A stretch of DNA of 9,299 nucleotides from an uncultured Burkholderiales bacterium (GCA_903926695.1 CAIYKK010000378.1:1-9299); one strand, 5' to 3'; shown: positions 1 through 8,395, numbered from the stretch's first letter. Numbers and translations are program-made. Notes: generated from the letters alone by a model not told the origin.

Positions 1-1398
1 GCCGTCGGCACTGGCGTCAAGCTGACCTACAGTTTTGGCAGCGCCAATTCGGCGTATGACGGCTACACCAGTGACGCCGAGCCCTATGTTGGCTACTCCG
101 TCATGAACGCGACGCAAAAAGCCGCCGCGCTCGCCGCCATGAAGGGCTATGGCGATGTGGCAATGGTGACGTTTTTCCCGGTCACCGACACGGCCACCTC
201 GGCGGGCGACATCCGCTGGGCCAACAGCACGTCGGACCCAACCTCCTACGCGTGGGCTTATTTTCCCGGCAGCGACCCGGTCTCGGGCGATGTCTGGAAT
301 AACCCGGACATCACAACAACGCTGGTGAACGAAACGTTTTACGTGCTGGCGCACGAGTTTGGCCATGCGCTGGGCCTGTCGCACCCGCACGCCGAGCCAG
401 ACAGGCTCACACCCGTTGGCCCGAGCGCACGCGACTCGATCAAATACACGCTCATGTCGTACAACGACTACGCAGGCGATCCCGACATCAATGACGAGTC
501 GGACTACTACCCGACCACGCTGATGATGGATGACATCCGCACCGTTCAGGCGCTCTACGGCAAAAACCTGGCCTACCGTGCGGACAACACGATTTACCAG
601 TGGAAGGCCGGTAATGTCATTTATGAAACCATTTGGGACGGCAGCGGCACCGACACCTTGAACGCATCGAACCAGCTCGCCGCCGTGAGCCTGAACCTCA
701 ACCCCGGCACCTTCAGCACGATTGGCAAGGCGTTTTTCAACGGCCAGTCCACGGTGCGCGACTGCCTGGGCATCGCCTACGGCTGCAACATTGAAAACGC
801 CACCGGTTCGGCCTACAACGACACGCTGCTGGGCAACGCGCTGGCCAATAATCTGGCGGGCGGCGCAGGCAACGACATCGTGCGCGGCGCAGCGGGCAAC
901 GACGCGCTGTACGGCGACAACGGCGTTGACCAGCTTTATGGCGGCTTGGGCACAGACTTGATCTACGGCGGCACGGGCAACGACAAACTGTATGGTGAAG
1001 ACGGCAACGACAAGCTCTACGGCGAAACCGGGCTGGACGCGCTGAGCGGCGGCCTGGGTAACGACGTGTTTATTTTCAACACCAGCCTGAGCGCCACGAC
1101 AAATGTGGACACGATTGCCGACTTTTCCCGCGTCGCGGGCAACACCGACAAGATCTGGCTCGATGACGATATCTTTATCGGGCTGGGCGTCGTCACCCAG
1201 ACAACGACGCTGGGCACGGGCGCCTTCTGCGCGGGCACGGTAGCCACCTCGGCCAGCCAGCACATCGTGTATGACCGCACAACGGGCAACCTGTTTTACG
1301 ACGCTGACGGCGCTGGCGGCGTCGCGCAGGTGAAAATCGCCGTGATAGGCGTGGGTGGCATGGCCCTGAACGCGTCGGATTTTGCCGTCGTGGCTTGA
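1..1398 (+). CDS. Serralysin-type zinc metalloprotease with RTX repeats (5' truncated by window)
   Basis: Secreted M10B metalloprotease, probably digesting extracellular protein. The frame is open from base 1, so the true start lies outside the window; 465 residues are visible. Counting from the first visible codon, HEFGHALGLSH (118-128) is the HExxHxxGxxH zinc site with catalytic Glu119, and LMSY (Met152, Tyr154) is the Met-turn with the tyrosine typical of serralysins. Glycine/aspartate nonapeptides of the GGxGND type at about 287-355 form the calcium-binding beta-roll. A serralysin C-terminal domain follows (VFIF, then DTIADFS), ending in DFAVVA, the acidic-plus-hydrophobic tail typical of type I secretion substrates. 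No classical signal peptide is expected for this family. No exporter ATPase, adaptor or protease-inhibitor gene follows it here. The family call is firm; the substrate is unknown. Confidence 0.93.
   Translation, partial: AVGTGVKLTYSFGSANSAYDGYTSDAEPYVGYSVMNATQKAAALAAMKGYGDVAMVTFFPVTDTATSAGDIRWANSTSDPTSYAWAYFPGSDPVSGDVWNNPDITTTLVNETFYVLAHEFGHALGLSHPHAEPDRLTPVGPSARDSIKYTLMSYNDYAGDPDINDESDYYPTTLMMDDIRTVQALYGKNLAYRADNTIYQWKAGNVIYETIWDGSGTDTLNASNQLAAVSLNLNPGTFSTIGKAFFNGQSTVRDCLGIAYGCNIENATGSAYNDTLLGNALANNLAGGAGNDIVRGAAGNDALYGDNGVDQLYGGLGTDLIYGGTGNDKLYGEDGNDKLYGETGLDALSGGLGNDVFIFNTSLSATTNVDTIADFSRVAGNTDKIWLDDDIFIGLGVVTQTTTLGTGAFCAGTVATSASQHIVYDRTTGNLFYDADGAGGVAQVKIAVIGVGGMALNASDFAVVA
859..1065 (+). 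repeat. RTX nonapeptide repeat tract in the metalloprotease
   Basis: This stretch encodes about eight glycine/aspartate-rich nonapeptides (for example GGAGNDIVR, GGTGNDKLY, GEDGNDKLY). Such repeats bind calcium and fold as a parallel beta-roll once the protein has left the cell. The DNA repeats are degenerate, so this is a protein-level repeat and not a recent DNA expansion. Confidence 0.85.
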
Positions 1399-1417
1399 AC
1401 CGGCTCACGCCAAGCAC

Positions 1418-1421
1418 GAGG
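1418..1421 (+). promoter_or_regulatory. Ribosome binding site deciding the start at 1428
   Basis: GAGG sits six bases before the ATG at 1428. A longer reading could begin at a TTG at 1395, which overlaps the protease stop codon, but it has no comparable site and adds residues unlike the family. Confidence 0.55.
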
Positions 1422-1427
1422 CACATC

Positions 1428-2588
1428 ATGACCCACGAATCCCGATTGACCCGCGAGCTGCGCGCCTTGCTGCAGGCGCAGCGTGTGGCCGCCCTGGGCA
1501 CGCTCAGCGCCGAAAGCCTGCCGTTTGTGTCGATGGTGCCTTATGCCATCGAACCTGTTCATGGCTGCCTGGTGATCCACGTCAGCGCGCTGGCGGCGCA
1601 TACCGGCTATTTGCAGGCGCGCCCGGCGGTGTCGCTGCTGGTGATGCAGTCCGAAGTGCCCGGCCAGCCGGTCCACGCCTTGCCGCGTGTCACTTTGGCC
1701 GGACAGGCCAGCGTGCTGGCACCCGGCGGCGCGCCGTGGGCGCTGGCCCGCGCTGCCTACCTGGCGCGTTTTCCTGAAGCCGAACCGATGACCGAATTGG
1801 GCGACTTCAGCTTTGTCGCCATCACCCCGGCGGGTGCGCGCCAGATCGCCGGTTTTGGCGCCGCCCGCTCCATTGACGAAAACGAAGTGCGCCAGGCGCT
1901 GGCGTTTGCCAAGTCAAGGAAAAAATCCTCTCGATACTCCGCTTTTGTTTCCGTCCGCCCGGTGCCACCGTCCGCAATCCGGGCATACGCTGGCCGGCGC
2001 GCCGCTGTGCCAGACCTGCTCCTCATCGAGCTGCAGCGGGGCTGCAGGGACAACGTCAAAGGTGATCCGAAGCGCATGTCCGACATCGGCGTTCTCGACG
2101 GGAAGCTCCCAGGTCAGGAATACCTGGCTGCAGTCCCGACCGTCGGGAAAATCAGCCGCATCAAAGCCGCTGCTGCTGCGCGCAATGACGCCGTGCGGTT
2201 GGCCCGTATCAAAAATCACCACCGTGCCCCTGACCAGCGGGATTCGATGGCCTGTCGCGGGGAAATGCAAGTCCAGTCCCCGATCCTCGCTCAGGAAAAG
2301 ATTGCAAAAGGCCGCCGCGCCATAGTGCGCGCCGTCGTGGTGGTACTTCGCACCACGGCAGGCCATCAGGGCCACGTCGCTGGCGGCCAGCACCTCGCGC
2401 AGGCCGAGCGTGCGTGTCCAGTCGGCGGCGGCCTGTACGCAGCGCCTGTAATCCGGCCAGCGCATACGCGCCCGCGCCAAGGGCAGCTGATCGACATCAC
2501 CGGGTTCAAGGCCCAGGTGCAGCGCTATGTCTTTTTCCCAATCGGCTGTCAGCCTGACTGGGAGCGCGGGCACATCCACCGTGCTTGA
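1428..2588 (+). CDS. Pyridoxamine 5'-phosphate oxidase-like (FMN split-barrel) protein with a long antisense read-through tail
   Basis: Residues 1-162 look like a complete protein of the PNPOx-like/HugZ-type family of about 160 residues: an N-terminal helix, then RVAALGTL and PFVSMVPYA (19-40), LQARPAVSLLVMQSE (62-76), RVTLAGQA (87-94), and YLARFPEAEPM through AGARQIAGFGAA (111-147). Members bind flavin and act as oxidoreductases, or in some cases take part in haem handling; the substrate here cannot be read. From residue 163 (base 1914) the frame continues for about 225 codons antisense to the convergent oxygenase gene. This tail resembles nothing I recognise and is rich in Arg, Ala and Gln, as expected of a shadow reading. 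Residue 163 coincides with the neighbour's stop codon. The native stop has probably been lost, so the biological product may end near 1913 or carry a non-native tail. The gene follows the protease by 29 bases. Confidence 0.75.
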   Translation: MTHESRLTRELRALLQAQRVAALGTLSAESLPFVSMVPYAIEPVHGCLVIHVSALAAHTGYLQARPAVSLLVMQSEVPGQPVHALPRVTLAGQASVLAPGGAPWALARAAYLARFPEAEPMTELGDFSFVAITPAGARQIAGFGAARSIDENEVRQALAFAKSRKKSSRYSAFVSVRPVPPSAIRAYAGRRAAVPDLLLIELQRGCRDNVKGDPKRMSDIGVLDGKLPGQEYLAAVPTVGKISRIKAAAAARNDAVRLARIKNHHRAPDQRDSMACRGEMQVQSPILAQEKIAKGRRAIVRAVVVVLRTTAGHQGHVAGGQHLAQAERACPVGGGLYAAPVIRPAHTRPRQGQLIDITGFKAQVQRYVFFPIGCQPDWERGHIHRA

Positions 2589-2687
2589 GAGCACAATGCC
2601 GCTCACGCTTCGGCTGCGGATGGCTTCGCCGCTCCAGAAATAGGAAACAAGGTCTGGCGTGCGGTGCGGCTCAAGGGGGTAGATCAT
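1914..2687 (-). CDS. 2-oxoglutarate/Fe(II)-dependent oxygenase-like protein
   Basis: A 257-residue protein with features of the double-stranded beta-helix dioxygenase fold. YHHDG supplies a probable HxD iron pair (His116, Asp118). RGTVVIFDTGQPHGV contains the distal iron ligand candidate His165, and Arg170 just after it may hold 2-oxoglutarate. The C-terminus has a CPDC pair (Cys235, Cys238) that could bind metal. Members of this superfamily hydroxylate proteins or small molecules; the substrate cannot be inferred. I chose the ATG at 2687; a TTG at 2705 in the same frame would add six residues (MNIQRQ). Neither start has a strong ribosome binding site. The gene is divergent from the nitronate monooxygenase across about 99 bases and ends tail-to-tail against the flavin-protein gene. 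The fold call is moderately sure. Confidence 0.72.
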   Translation of the reverse strand: MIYPLEPHRTPDLVSYFWSGEAIRSRSVSGIVLSSTVDVPALPVRLTADWEKDIALHLGLEPGDVDQLPLARARMRWPDYRRCVQAAADWTRTLGLREVLAASDVALMACRGAKYHHDGAHYGAAAFCNLFLSEDRGLDLHFPATGHRIPLVRGTVVIFDTGQPHGVIARSSSGFDAADFPDGRDCSQVFLTWELPVENADVGHALRITFDVVPAAPLQLDEEQVWHSGAPASVCPDCGRWHRADGNKSGVSRGFFP

Positions 2688-2776
2688 CTGGCGTTGTATG
2701 TTCAAACTGCGGTGCGCCTCGCTTGGCCTTCGTTGGGGCCGGAGCCGAAATTACCAGCCAACCACAACGAGCAAAC

Positions 2777-2780
2777 GGAG
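2777..2780 (+). promoter_or_regulatory. Ribosome binding site deciding the start at 2787
   Basis: GGAG lies six bases before the ATG at 2787. The frame is open further upstream from an ATG-like start at 2664, but that would add 41 residues without family resemblance and run into the divergent neighbour. Confidence 0.65.
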
Positions 2781-2786
2781 CAGAAA

Positions 2787-3824
2787 ATGACGGAAAAGAC
2801 TTTTTTAGGCACAGCGCTGGCCTTGATTCAAGCGCCTATGGCCGGGGCGCAGGATGCACGTCTGGCGCTGGCCGTCAGCGAGGCGGGCGCCTTGGGTTCG
2901 CTGCCAGCGGCGATGCTAGCACCCGAGGCGCTGGAGCGCGAGTTGCAGACGCTGCAGGCAGCCGGGCGGCCTTACAACGTCAACTTTTTTGCCCACACGC
3001 CGCCGACGCCTGACGCGGCGCGGCTGGAGCGCTGGCAGGCCGCCTTGAGGCCGTATTACAACGAGCTTGGGTTGGACCCGGCCCAAGCTCCGGCAGGCGC
3101 CAGCCGTCGGCCCTTCAGCGCGCAGGAAGCCGAGGCGATGGAGCGGTTCTGCCCGGCGGTGGTGAGTTTTCACTTTGGCCTGCCGACCCCGGAGCTGCTC
3201 GCCCGCGTCAAGCGCTTGGGCGCATTGGTGCTATCCACCGCCACCACCGTGGAGGAAGCGCTGTGGCTGCAGGCGCAGGGCGCTGATGCGGTGATCGCCC
3301 AAGGCCTGGAAGCGGGCGGGCACCGAGGGCACTTTTTAAGCACCGATATCAGCGGCCAGACGGACACGCTCACCCTGGTGGCGCGCTGCGCCAAGGCGCT
3401 TGATATTCCTGTGATCGCCGCAGGCGGCATCAGCGACGCCGCCGACGTGCGGGCAGCGCTGGAGCGCGGCGCCTCGGCGGTGCAGGTCGGCACGGCTTTT
3501 TTGCTCAGCGCGGAGGCGACCACCGGCGCCCTGCACCGTGCGCGCCTGCGAGATCAGGCCGCGCCCACTGAATTGACGAATCTGTTTTCCGGCGGACTGG
3601 CACGCGGATTCATCAACCGGGCCATGCGCGAACTCGGCCCCGTGAGCGCGGTCGCGCCACCCTTCCCGCTGGCGTCAAGCGCTCTGGCACCGCTGCGTGC
3701 GCAAGCCGAAGCGCAGGGGCGCGACGACTTCACGCCTCTGTGGTCGGGCACCAACCGCAGCGGCTGCCGCGAGGTGCCCGCTGCCGAGATTGTTCAGGCC
3801 TTGGCTGCCGGGTTGAGCAACTGA
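2787..3824 (+). CDS. Nitronate monooxygenase (2-nitropropane dioxygenase family)
   Basis: A 345-residue flavoprotein that oxidises alkyl nitronates, such as toxic propionate-3-nitronate, to the carbonyl compound and nitrite using FMN and oxygen. The TIM barrel begins with LIQAPMAGAQ (13-22). YNVNFFAHTP follows at 63-72 and VVSFHFGLP at 125-133. GLEAGGHRG (173-181) carries the conserved His179. AAGGIS (211-216) and QVGTAF (233-238) form the typical FMN-phosphate region, and the C-terminus contains the conserved LWSGTNR (318-324). Length and motif order fit the bacterial NMO family. Enoyl-ACP reductase FabK and NADH:quinone reductases share the fold, so exact chemistry is inferred. It is convergent with the recombinase gene; the last 26 codons, stop included, recur in inverted orientation at 5879-5956. 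Confidence 0.9.
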   Translation: MTEKTFLGTALALIQAPMAGAQDARLALAVSEAGALGSLPAAMLAPEALERELQTLQAAGRPYNVNFFAHTPPTPDAARLERWQAALRPYYNELGLDPAQAPAGASRRPFSAQEAEAMERFCPAVVSFHFGLPTPELLARVKRLGALVLSTATTVEEALWLQAQGADAVIAQGLEAGGHRGHFLSTDISGQTDTLTLVARCAKALDIPVIAAGGISDAADVRAALERGASAVQVGTAFLLSAEATTGALHRARLRDQAAPTELTNLFSGGLARGFINRAMRELGPVSAVAPPFPLASSALAPLRAQAEAQGRDDFTPLWSGTNRSGCREVPAAEIVQALAAGLSN

Positions 3825-3836
3825 ACGGTGCAGCAC

Positions 3837-3865
3837 CGGCGCTTGGATCCAAGGCTCCAGCGCCG
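3837..3865. other. Hairpin/palindrome just after the NMO stop, possible weak terminator
   Basis: Seven-base arms CGGCGCT (3837-3843) and AGCGCCG (3859-3865) can pair. A perfect 12-bp palindrome, CTTGGATCCAAG (3842-3853), sits between and overlaps the left arm. There is no T tract, so intrinsic termination is doubtful. It lies between convergent genes, where a bidirectional stop would be useful. Confidence 0.3.
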
Positions 3866-3892
3866 TCCCGCTGTGGGTCCAACCGAGTGCAA

Positions 3893-3953
3893 CGTCATGC
3901 GCAAATTGTCGGTGCGCCTGCCTTTGGAGAAAACCAGCCTCGGACGCATGACG
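3893..3953. repeat. 9-bp perfect inverted repeat near the recombinase 3' end
   Basis: CGTCATGCG (3893-3901) is the exact reverse complement of CGCATGACG (3945-3953), with 43 bases between them. It lies in the non-coding gap between the NMO and recombinase genes. It could be a hairpin, a protein binding site or a recombination site; nothing in the sequence decides which. Confidence 0.4.
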
Positions 3954-4012
3954 CGACAGTAGGCGATGCTGGAAATTTCCTGCGCTGCGCCCCCAGCAGC
4001 GGCCCGCCCCGC

Positions 4013-5821
4013 TCACCCGAAAGCCTTGGCCAGCTCATCGACGCGCCGCCGGATCGGGGCGCGGCCATAAATCGCCGTAGTCGTCTGGATGCTGGCGTGG
4101 CCCATCTGCGCCTGGATCACATCGAGCGGCACCTCGCGTGCAATGGCGCGGGTGCCGAAGGTGTGGCGCAGCCAGTGCGTGCTCGCGCTGCGCAGCCTGT
4201 CGCACTCTTTTTGGGGCAGGCTGGAGGCGCGGATCGCCTTGGTCAGCCAGCCCTTGACGTGCTCGTACAGCGCTTGGTAGCCAATCGGCGCGAGCGGGTC
4301 CAGCGTGCTGGCCAGCAGCGGCGCAGCGGGCGGCGCGGTTTCAAGGCGGCCCAAGCCTCGGGTCGTCAGATAGTCCTGCAGCGCGGTTAAAGCCTGACCG
4401 GGCACGGCGGCGATGCGGTTTTTTGCGCCCTTGCCGTGGACCTGCATCACCCAGCCTTCGTTTTCGAGCTGAAAGTCGCCCAGCGTGGCACTGAGCAACT
4501 CCGCCGAGCGCAGCCCGACCGACTCGACAAAGCGCAGGATAAACCGCATGCGCTCGCACGAGGCACTGGGCGGCTGCGCGTCGATAAAGCGCAGGATTGC
4601 CTCAGACGCGTCCTCGCTCAGCGCTTTGGTATCTAACATTTTGCGCTCGCGGTCGTCGCCGGTTTTCTGGTTGATCAGCAGCCACGGGTTGGCGCTCAAA
4701 TACTGCGCGGCCTGCAGCCAGGCAAACAGCGATGCATTGATGATGACGGCCTGCTTCTGGCTCTGGTGGCTCAGCGGCCCGCGAAACGGCGCCCAGCCTT
4801 GTTCACCCGGCGCGGCGCGGGCGCGGGAAATCCACGCTGGCGGAATGTGCTGTAAAAAGGCCATGAAGCCGGTGCAGTCGGCGACGTTCATCTGACGCAG
4901 GCGCTTGCCGCCCGCTTCGCGCTCCAGCCAGAGCAGCAGGCGCGTGGCTTCGCGCTGGTACACCCGCGCCGTCGCGACGGAGCCAGCGCGTGCGGTAATC
5001 CAGGCTTCAATCGCCTGCGCGTCGTTTTCAACTTGCAGCAGCGCGCTGGCTGGCGAGTCGGCTGCGGATGGGTTGCCCACCCGGAGTTCATCGCGCAAGG
5101 CCGAAGGGCGCGTCACCGTCGTGGCCGATGAAAAAACGCTCGCCCTCAAAGGCGCGCTGCTCACCGGAAGCACAAAAACCGCCCGCTCGCCCGTTTCGGG
5201 CAGCAAGGTGGTCAGGTGGCTGGCGATGCGGGCCGCCTTGGCCCGGCCCACGGCGGGCAGCACCCGATACCAGCACCCGCCGGTGGTGATATTCAGTTTT
5301 AGCTCGCCCAGCGTGGTCATGCCTGCGGTGATGAGCTTGGCGGCAGTGGCCGGGTCAAACCAGCCAGTGACCCAATCGCTCTCCAGCGGGGTTTGGGCGG
5401 CGAGTTGCTGCAGGCGCGCCAGCAGCTCAAGCTGGCGCTGACGCAGACGGGCGCGCCGCGTTGCTTTGGCGTCGGGCGGGTAGGCTTCGGCGTGCATCTG
5501 CCTGACCTCGTCTTCGCGCCAGCCGTCAAGGTCGCGCTCGGCCATGAACTCGTCCAGGCTGGGCTGGGCGGGCAGCGTCTGCAGGCGAATCGCCAGGCCG
5601 ATCAGGCGCCAGGCCGATTCGCTGCGGCGCCGGGCGATGGCGCGCACCGCATCGACGGTTTGCAGGTGCGCTGTTTTGGCCTGATGGCCGTGCTCGATGC
5701 CTAAAAAGCGCCGGGCGCATTCAAGCGTGTCCAGGCCTTCGGCGACGGCGCGCAGGTGCGCGAAGTGGTGCGGCCCGAGTCGGGGAACATAGCGCGCTGA
5801 GGGGCCTGAGATTTTGGTCAT
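4013..5821 (-). CDS. Tyrosine recombinase (phage-type integrase) with long N-terminal extension
   Basis: A 602-residue site-specific recombinase. The C-terminal catalytic domain (about 395-602) has the full set of active residues: Arg438 in ESVGLRSAELL, a lysine in HGKGAKNR (Lys464 or Lys467), His549 and Arg552 in THWLRHTFGTR, His575 in MGHASIQTT, and the nucleophile Tyr585 in TAIYGR. A core-binding domain of SAM-like helices spans about 265-380. The first 210 residues form an extra basic domain that resembles the DUF3701-type extension known from some proteobacterial integrases; that identification is from memory. The start has AAGG five to eight bases upstream. The gene is intact, stands alone with no excisionase or cargo genes, is convergent with the NMO, and is preceded by a degenerate NMO 3' end on its own strand. 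It may be a domesticated or recently inserted solo integrase. Confidence 0.92.
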   Translation of the reverse strand: MTKISGPSARYVPRLGPHHFAHLRAVAEGLDTLECARRFLGIEHGHQAKTAHLQTVDAVRAIARRRSESAWRLIGLAIRLQTLPAQPSLDEFMAERDLDGWREDEVRQMHAEAYPPDAKATRRARLRQRQLELLARLQQLAAQTPLESDWVTGWFDPATAAKLITAGMTTLGELKLNITTGGCWYRVLPAVGRAKAARIASHLTTLLPETGERAVFVLPVSSAPLRASVFSSATTVTRPSALRDELRVGNPSAADSPASALLQVENDAQAIEAWITARAGSVATARVYQREATRLLLWLEREAGGKRLRQMNVADCTGFMAFLQHIPPAWISRARAAPGEQGWAPFRGPLSHQSQKQAVIINASLFAWLQAAQYLSANPWLLINQKTGDDRERKMLDTKALSEDASEAILRFIDAQPPSASCERMRFILRFVESVGLRSAELLSATLGDFQLENEGWVMQVHGKGAKNRIAAVPGQALTALQDYLTTRGLGRLETAPPAAPLLASTLDPLAPIGYQALYEHVKGWLTKAIRASSLPQKECDRLRSASTHWLRHTFGTRAIAREVPLDVIQAQMGHASIQTTTAIYGRAPIRRRVDELAKAFG

Positions 5822-5878
5822 GTGCCCTTATACAACCTCAGTTCAAGCTGGACTCGCTGCGGGACGGAGTTGTGGTGT

Positions 5879-5956
5879 TCAGCCAGTCAATCCAGCGGCC
5901 AGGGCCTGAACAATCTCGGCAGCGGGCGCTTCACGGCAGCCGCTGCGGTTGGCACC
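5879..5956 (-). pseudogene. 3'-terminal remnant of a nitronate monooxygenase gene
   Basis: On the minus strand this 78-base stretch reads GANRSGCREAPAAEIVQALA and then AGLTG followed by TGA. It aligns without gaps to the last 26 codons of the intact NMO gene (3747-3824, plus strand): 65 of 78 bases match, and 21 of 25 residues are the same. Most of the differences are silent or conservative, so the copy drifted as, or came from, a functional homologue. Similarity stops abruptly upstream near 5957 and just after the stop codon. It lies 57 bases before the recombinase start, on the same strand, and 39 bases after the rhodanese stop. Confidence 0.85.
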
Positions 5957-5995
5957 TGACCGCCTCAGCTCGCGCAGGCGCGTGCGCTGCGGGGA

Positions 5996-7646
<1,651 letters not shown>

Positions 7647-7656
7647 ATTGTGGTTT

Positions 7657-7685
7657 TTTAAAGTCGGCCAGGAAAGCCGTGGGAA
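7657..7685 (-). promoter_or_regulatory. Possible weak promoter for the SQR-rhodanese unit
   Basis: On the minus strand TTCCCA (7680-7685) and TTTAAA (7657-7662) are separated by 17 bases, each matching four of six sigma-70 consensus positions. It sits in the gap between the haem lipoprotein gene and sqr. The match is weak and may be chance; read-through from upstream genes is the alternative. Confidence 0.2.
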
Positions 7686-7707
7686 CGGGAAACTAATTCA
7701 AGGCTGG

Positions 7708-7738
7708 AGCAGCGCGTTCACGGTCTGTAGCCGTGTTT
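7708..7738 (-). repeat. 31-bp direct repeat, copy 1: displaced tolC 3' end
   Basis: These 31 bases are identical to 8536-8566, where they encode TRLQTVNALL near the C-terminus of TolC. Here, on the same strand, they lie in the gap after the haem lipoprotein gene. The same frame reads AELTKTRLQTVNALLQP followed by a stop (7698-7700), so the copy still looks like a TolC tail with different flanking residues. An ATG at 7757 would give a 19-residue peptide, but no ribosome binding site supports it. The most likely explanation is a gene-end remnant or a recombination footprint. Confidence 0.85.
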
Positions 7739-7789
7739 TGGTCAGTTCAGCGCCCATCCAGCCGGTTGACGTTCAGAGCGTGCCCGCGC

Positions 7790-8395
7790 TCACTGCGGGG
7801 CGGGTTGGCGCAAGGTCATGGCACCGCGAATCTGCCCGACGGCATAGCCCGTGGCCCGGTCATGCGGGTAGAGCTGCCCGAGCCGCTGGGCAACGCCGAC
7901 GCCCAGCTGGTCCGATCTGCCATGACACTGAATGCACAGCGGCTGGGTTGGCAGGGCACGCATGTAGCGCCGCACGGCTTGCCCGTCCTCGGTCACGACT
8001 TCCCAGCGCTCCAGCTTGGTTGGCTCAACGCCTGCTTTCTGACTGCGGTCGAATTCTTCCAGCGCCCGGCGCTCCCAGGCGTCGGGGACGGCCTTGGGAT
8101 TACGGTTGCCCAGGCTGACGCGCTTGATCTGCCAGCCGCTTTGCTCGGAGGCGGCGCGCGCCATCTTGGGCGCGGCCTCCTTGCAAACGTCAATGGCCTG
8201 CGCAGGGCCGGAGGCCTCGATGGCGGTGCTCAACACAGCCAGCAGCTTGGGCGGAACAGCCGTCGCGCTGGCACGCGCCGCCTGGACCCAGGCCGGTTCA
8301 GGCGTGGCGGCAGCCGTGTTGTTATCGGGTGTCACGCTGCATCCGCTCAGGAGTGGCGACAGCAGGGCGGCAAGGAGCAGGGAGGGTGTTTTCAT
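7790..8395 (-). CDS. Haem c-binding lipoprotein, DUF3365/Tll0287-like
   Basis: A 201-residue exported lipoprotein. Residues 1-18 are a signal peptide ending in the lipobox LLSGC, with Cys19 as the lipidation site. CIQCH (154-158) is a single haem c attachment motif. AIDVCKEAAP (68-77), WQIKRVSLGNRNP (88-100) and AWERRALEEF (107-116) are the conserved blocks of the DUF3365 family, which has a PAS-like fold. In the cyanobacterial member Tll0287, as I recall, the haem iron is held by a cysteine and a histidine; Cys71 in the VCKEAAP block is the natural candidate here. Its job is probably periplasmic redox sensing or electron transfer. I chose the ATG at 8395 (weak GGACGGA five bases upstream) over a TTG at 8425, because it starts a proper signal peptide. 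It lies between tolC and sqr on the same strand and is flanked by a 31-bp direct repeat. Confidence 0.85.
   Translation of the reverse strand: MKTPSLLLAALLSPLLSGCSVTPDNNTAAATPEPAWVQAARASATAVPPKLLAVLSTAIEASGPAQAIDVCKEAAPKMARAASEQSGWQIKRVSLGNRNPKAVPDAWERRALEEFDRSQKAGVEPTKLERWEVVTEDGQAVRRYMRALPTQPLCIQCHGRSDQLGVGVAQRLGQLYPHDRATGYAVGQIRGAMTLRQPAPQ

Noticed and set aside
1395..1427. Upstream TTG start for the flavin protein, overlapping the protease stop
   Set aside because: It adds eleven residues without family resemblance, while the ATG at 1428 has GAGG at proper spacing.
2664..2786. Longer N-terminus for the nitronate monooxygenase
   Set aside because: The extra 41 residues are unlike the family, which starts near the LIQAPMAG strand, and the ATG at 2787 has a good ribosome binding site.
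2585..3013. Alternative-frame ORF over the start of the NMO gene, and similar long overlapping frames across the recombinase, SQR and tolC genes
   Set aside because: High GC content keeps opposite and alternative frames open; these translations are Arg/Ala/Pro-rich, lack domains and are covered by well-recognised genes.
3825..4012. Integron attC or a tRNA attachment site next to the recombinase
   Set aside because: No attC core-site motif, gene cassette or tRNA gene is visible, and the recombinase lacks the look of an IntI protein.
7698..7757. Small 19-residue ORF on the minus strand between the haem lipoprotein gene and sqr
   Set aside because: It has no ribosome binding site, and its sequence is explained as a copy of the TolC C-terminus.
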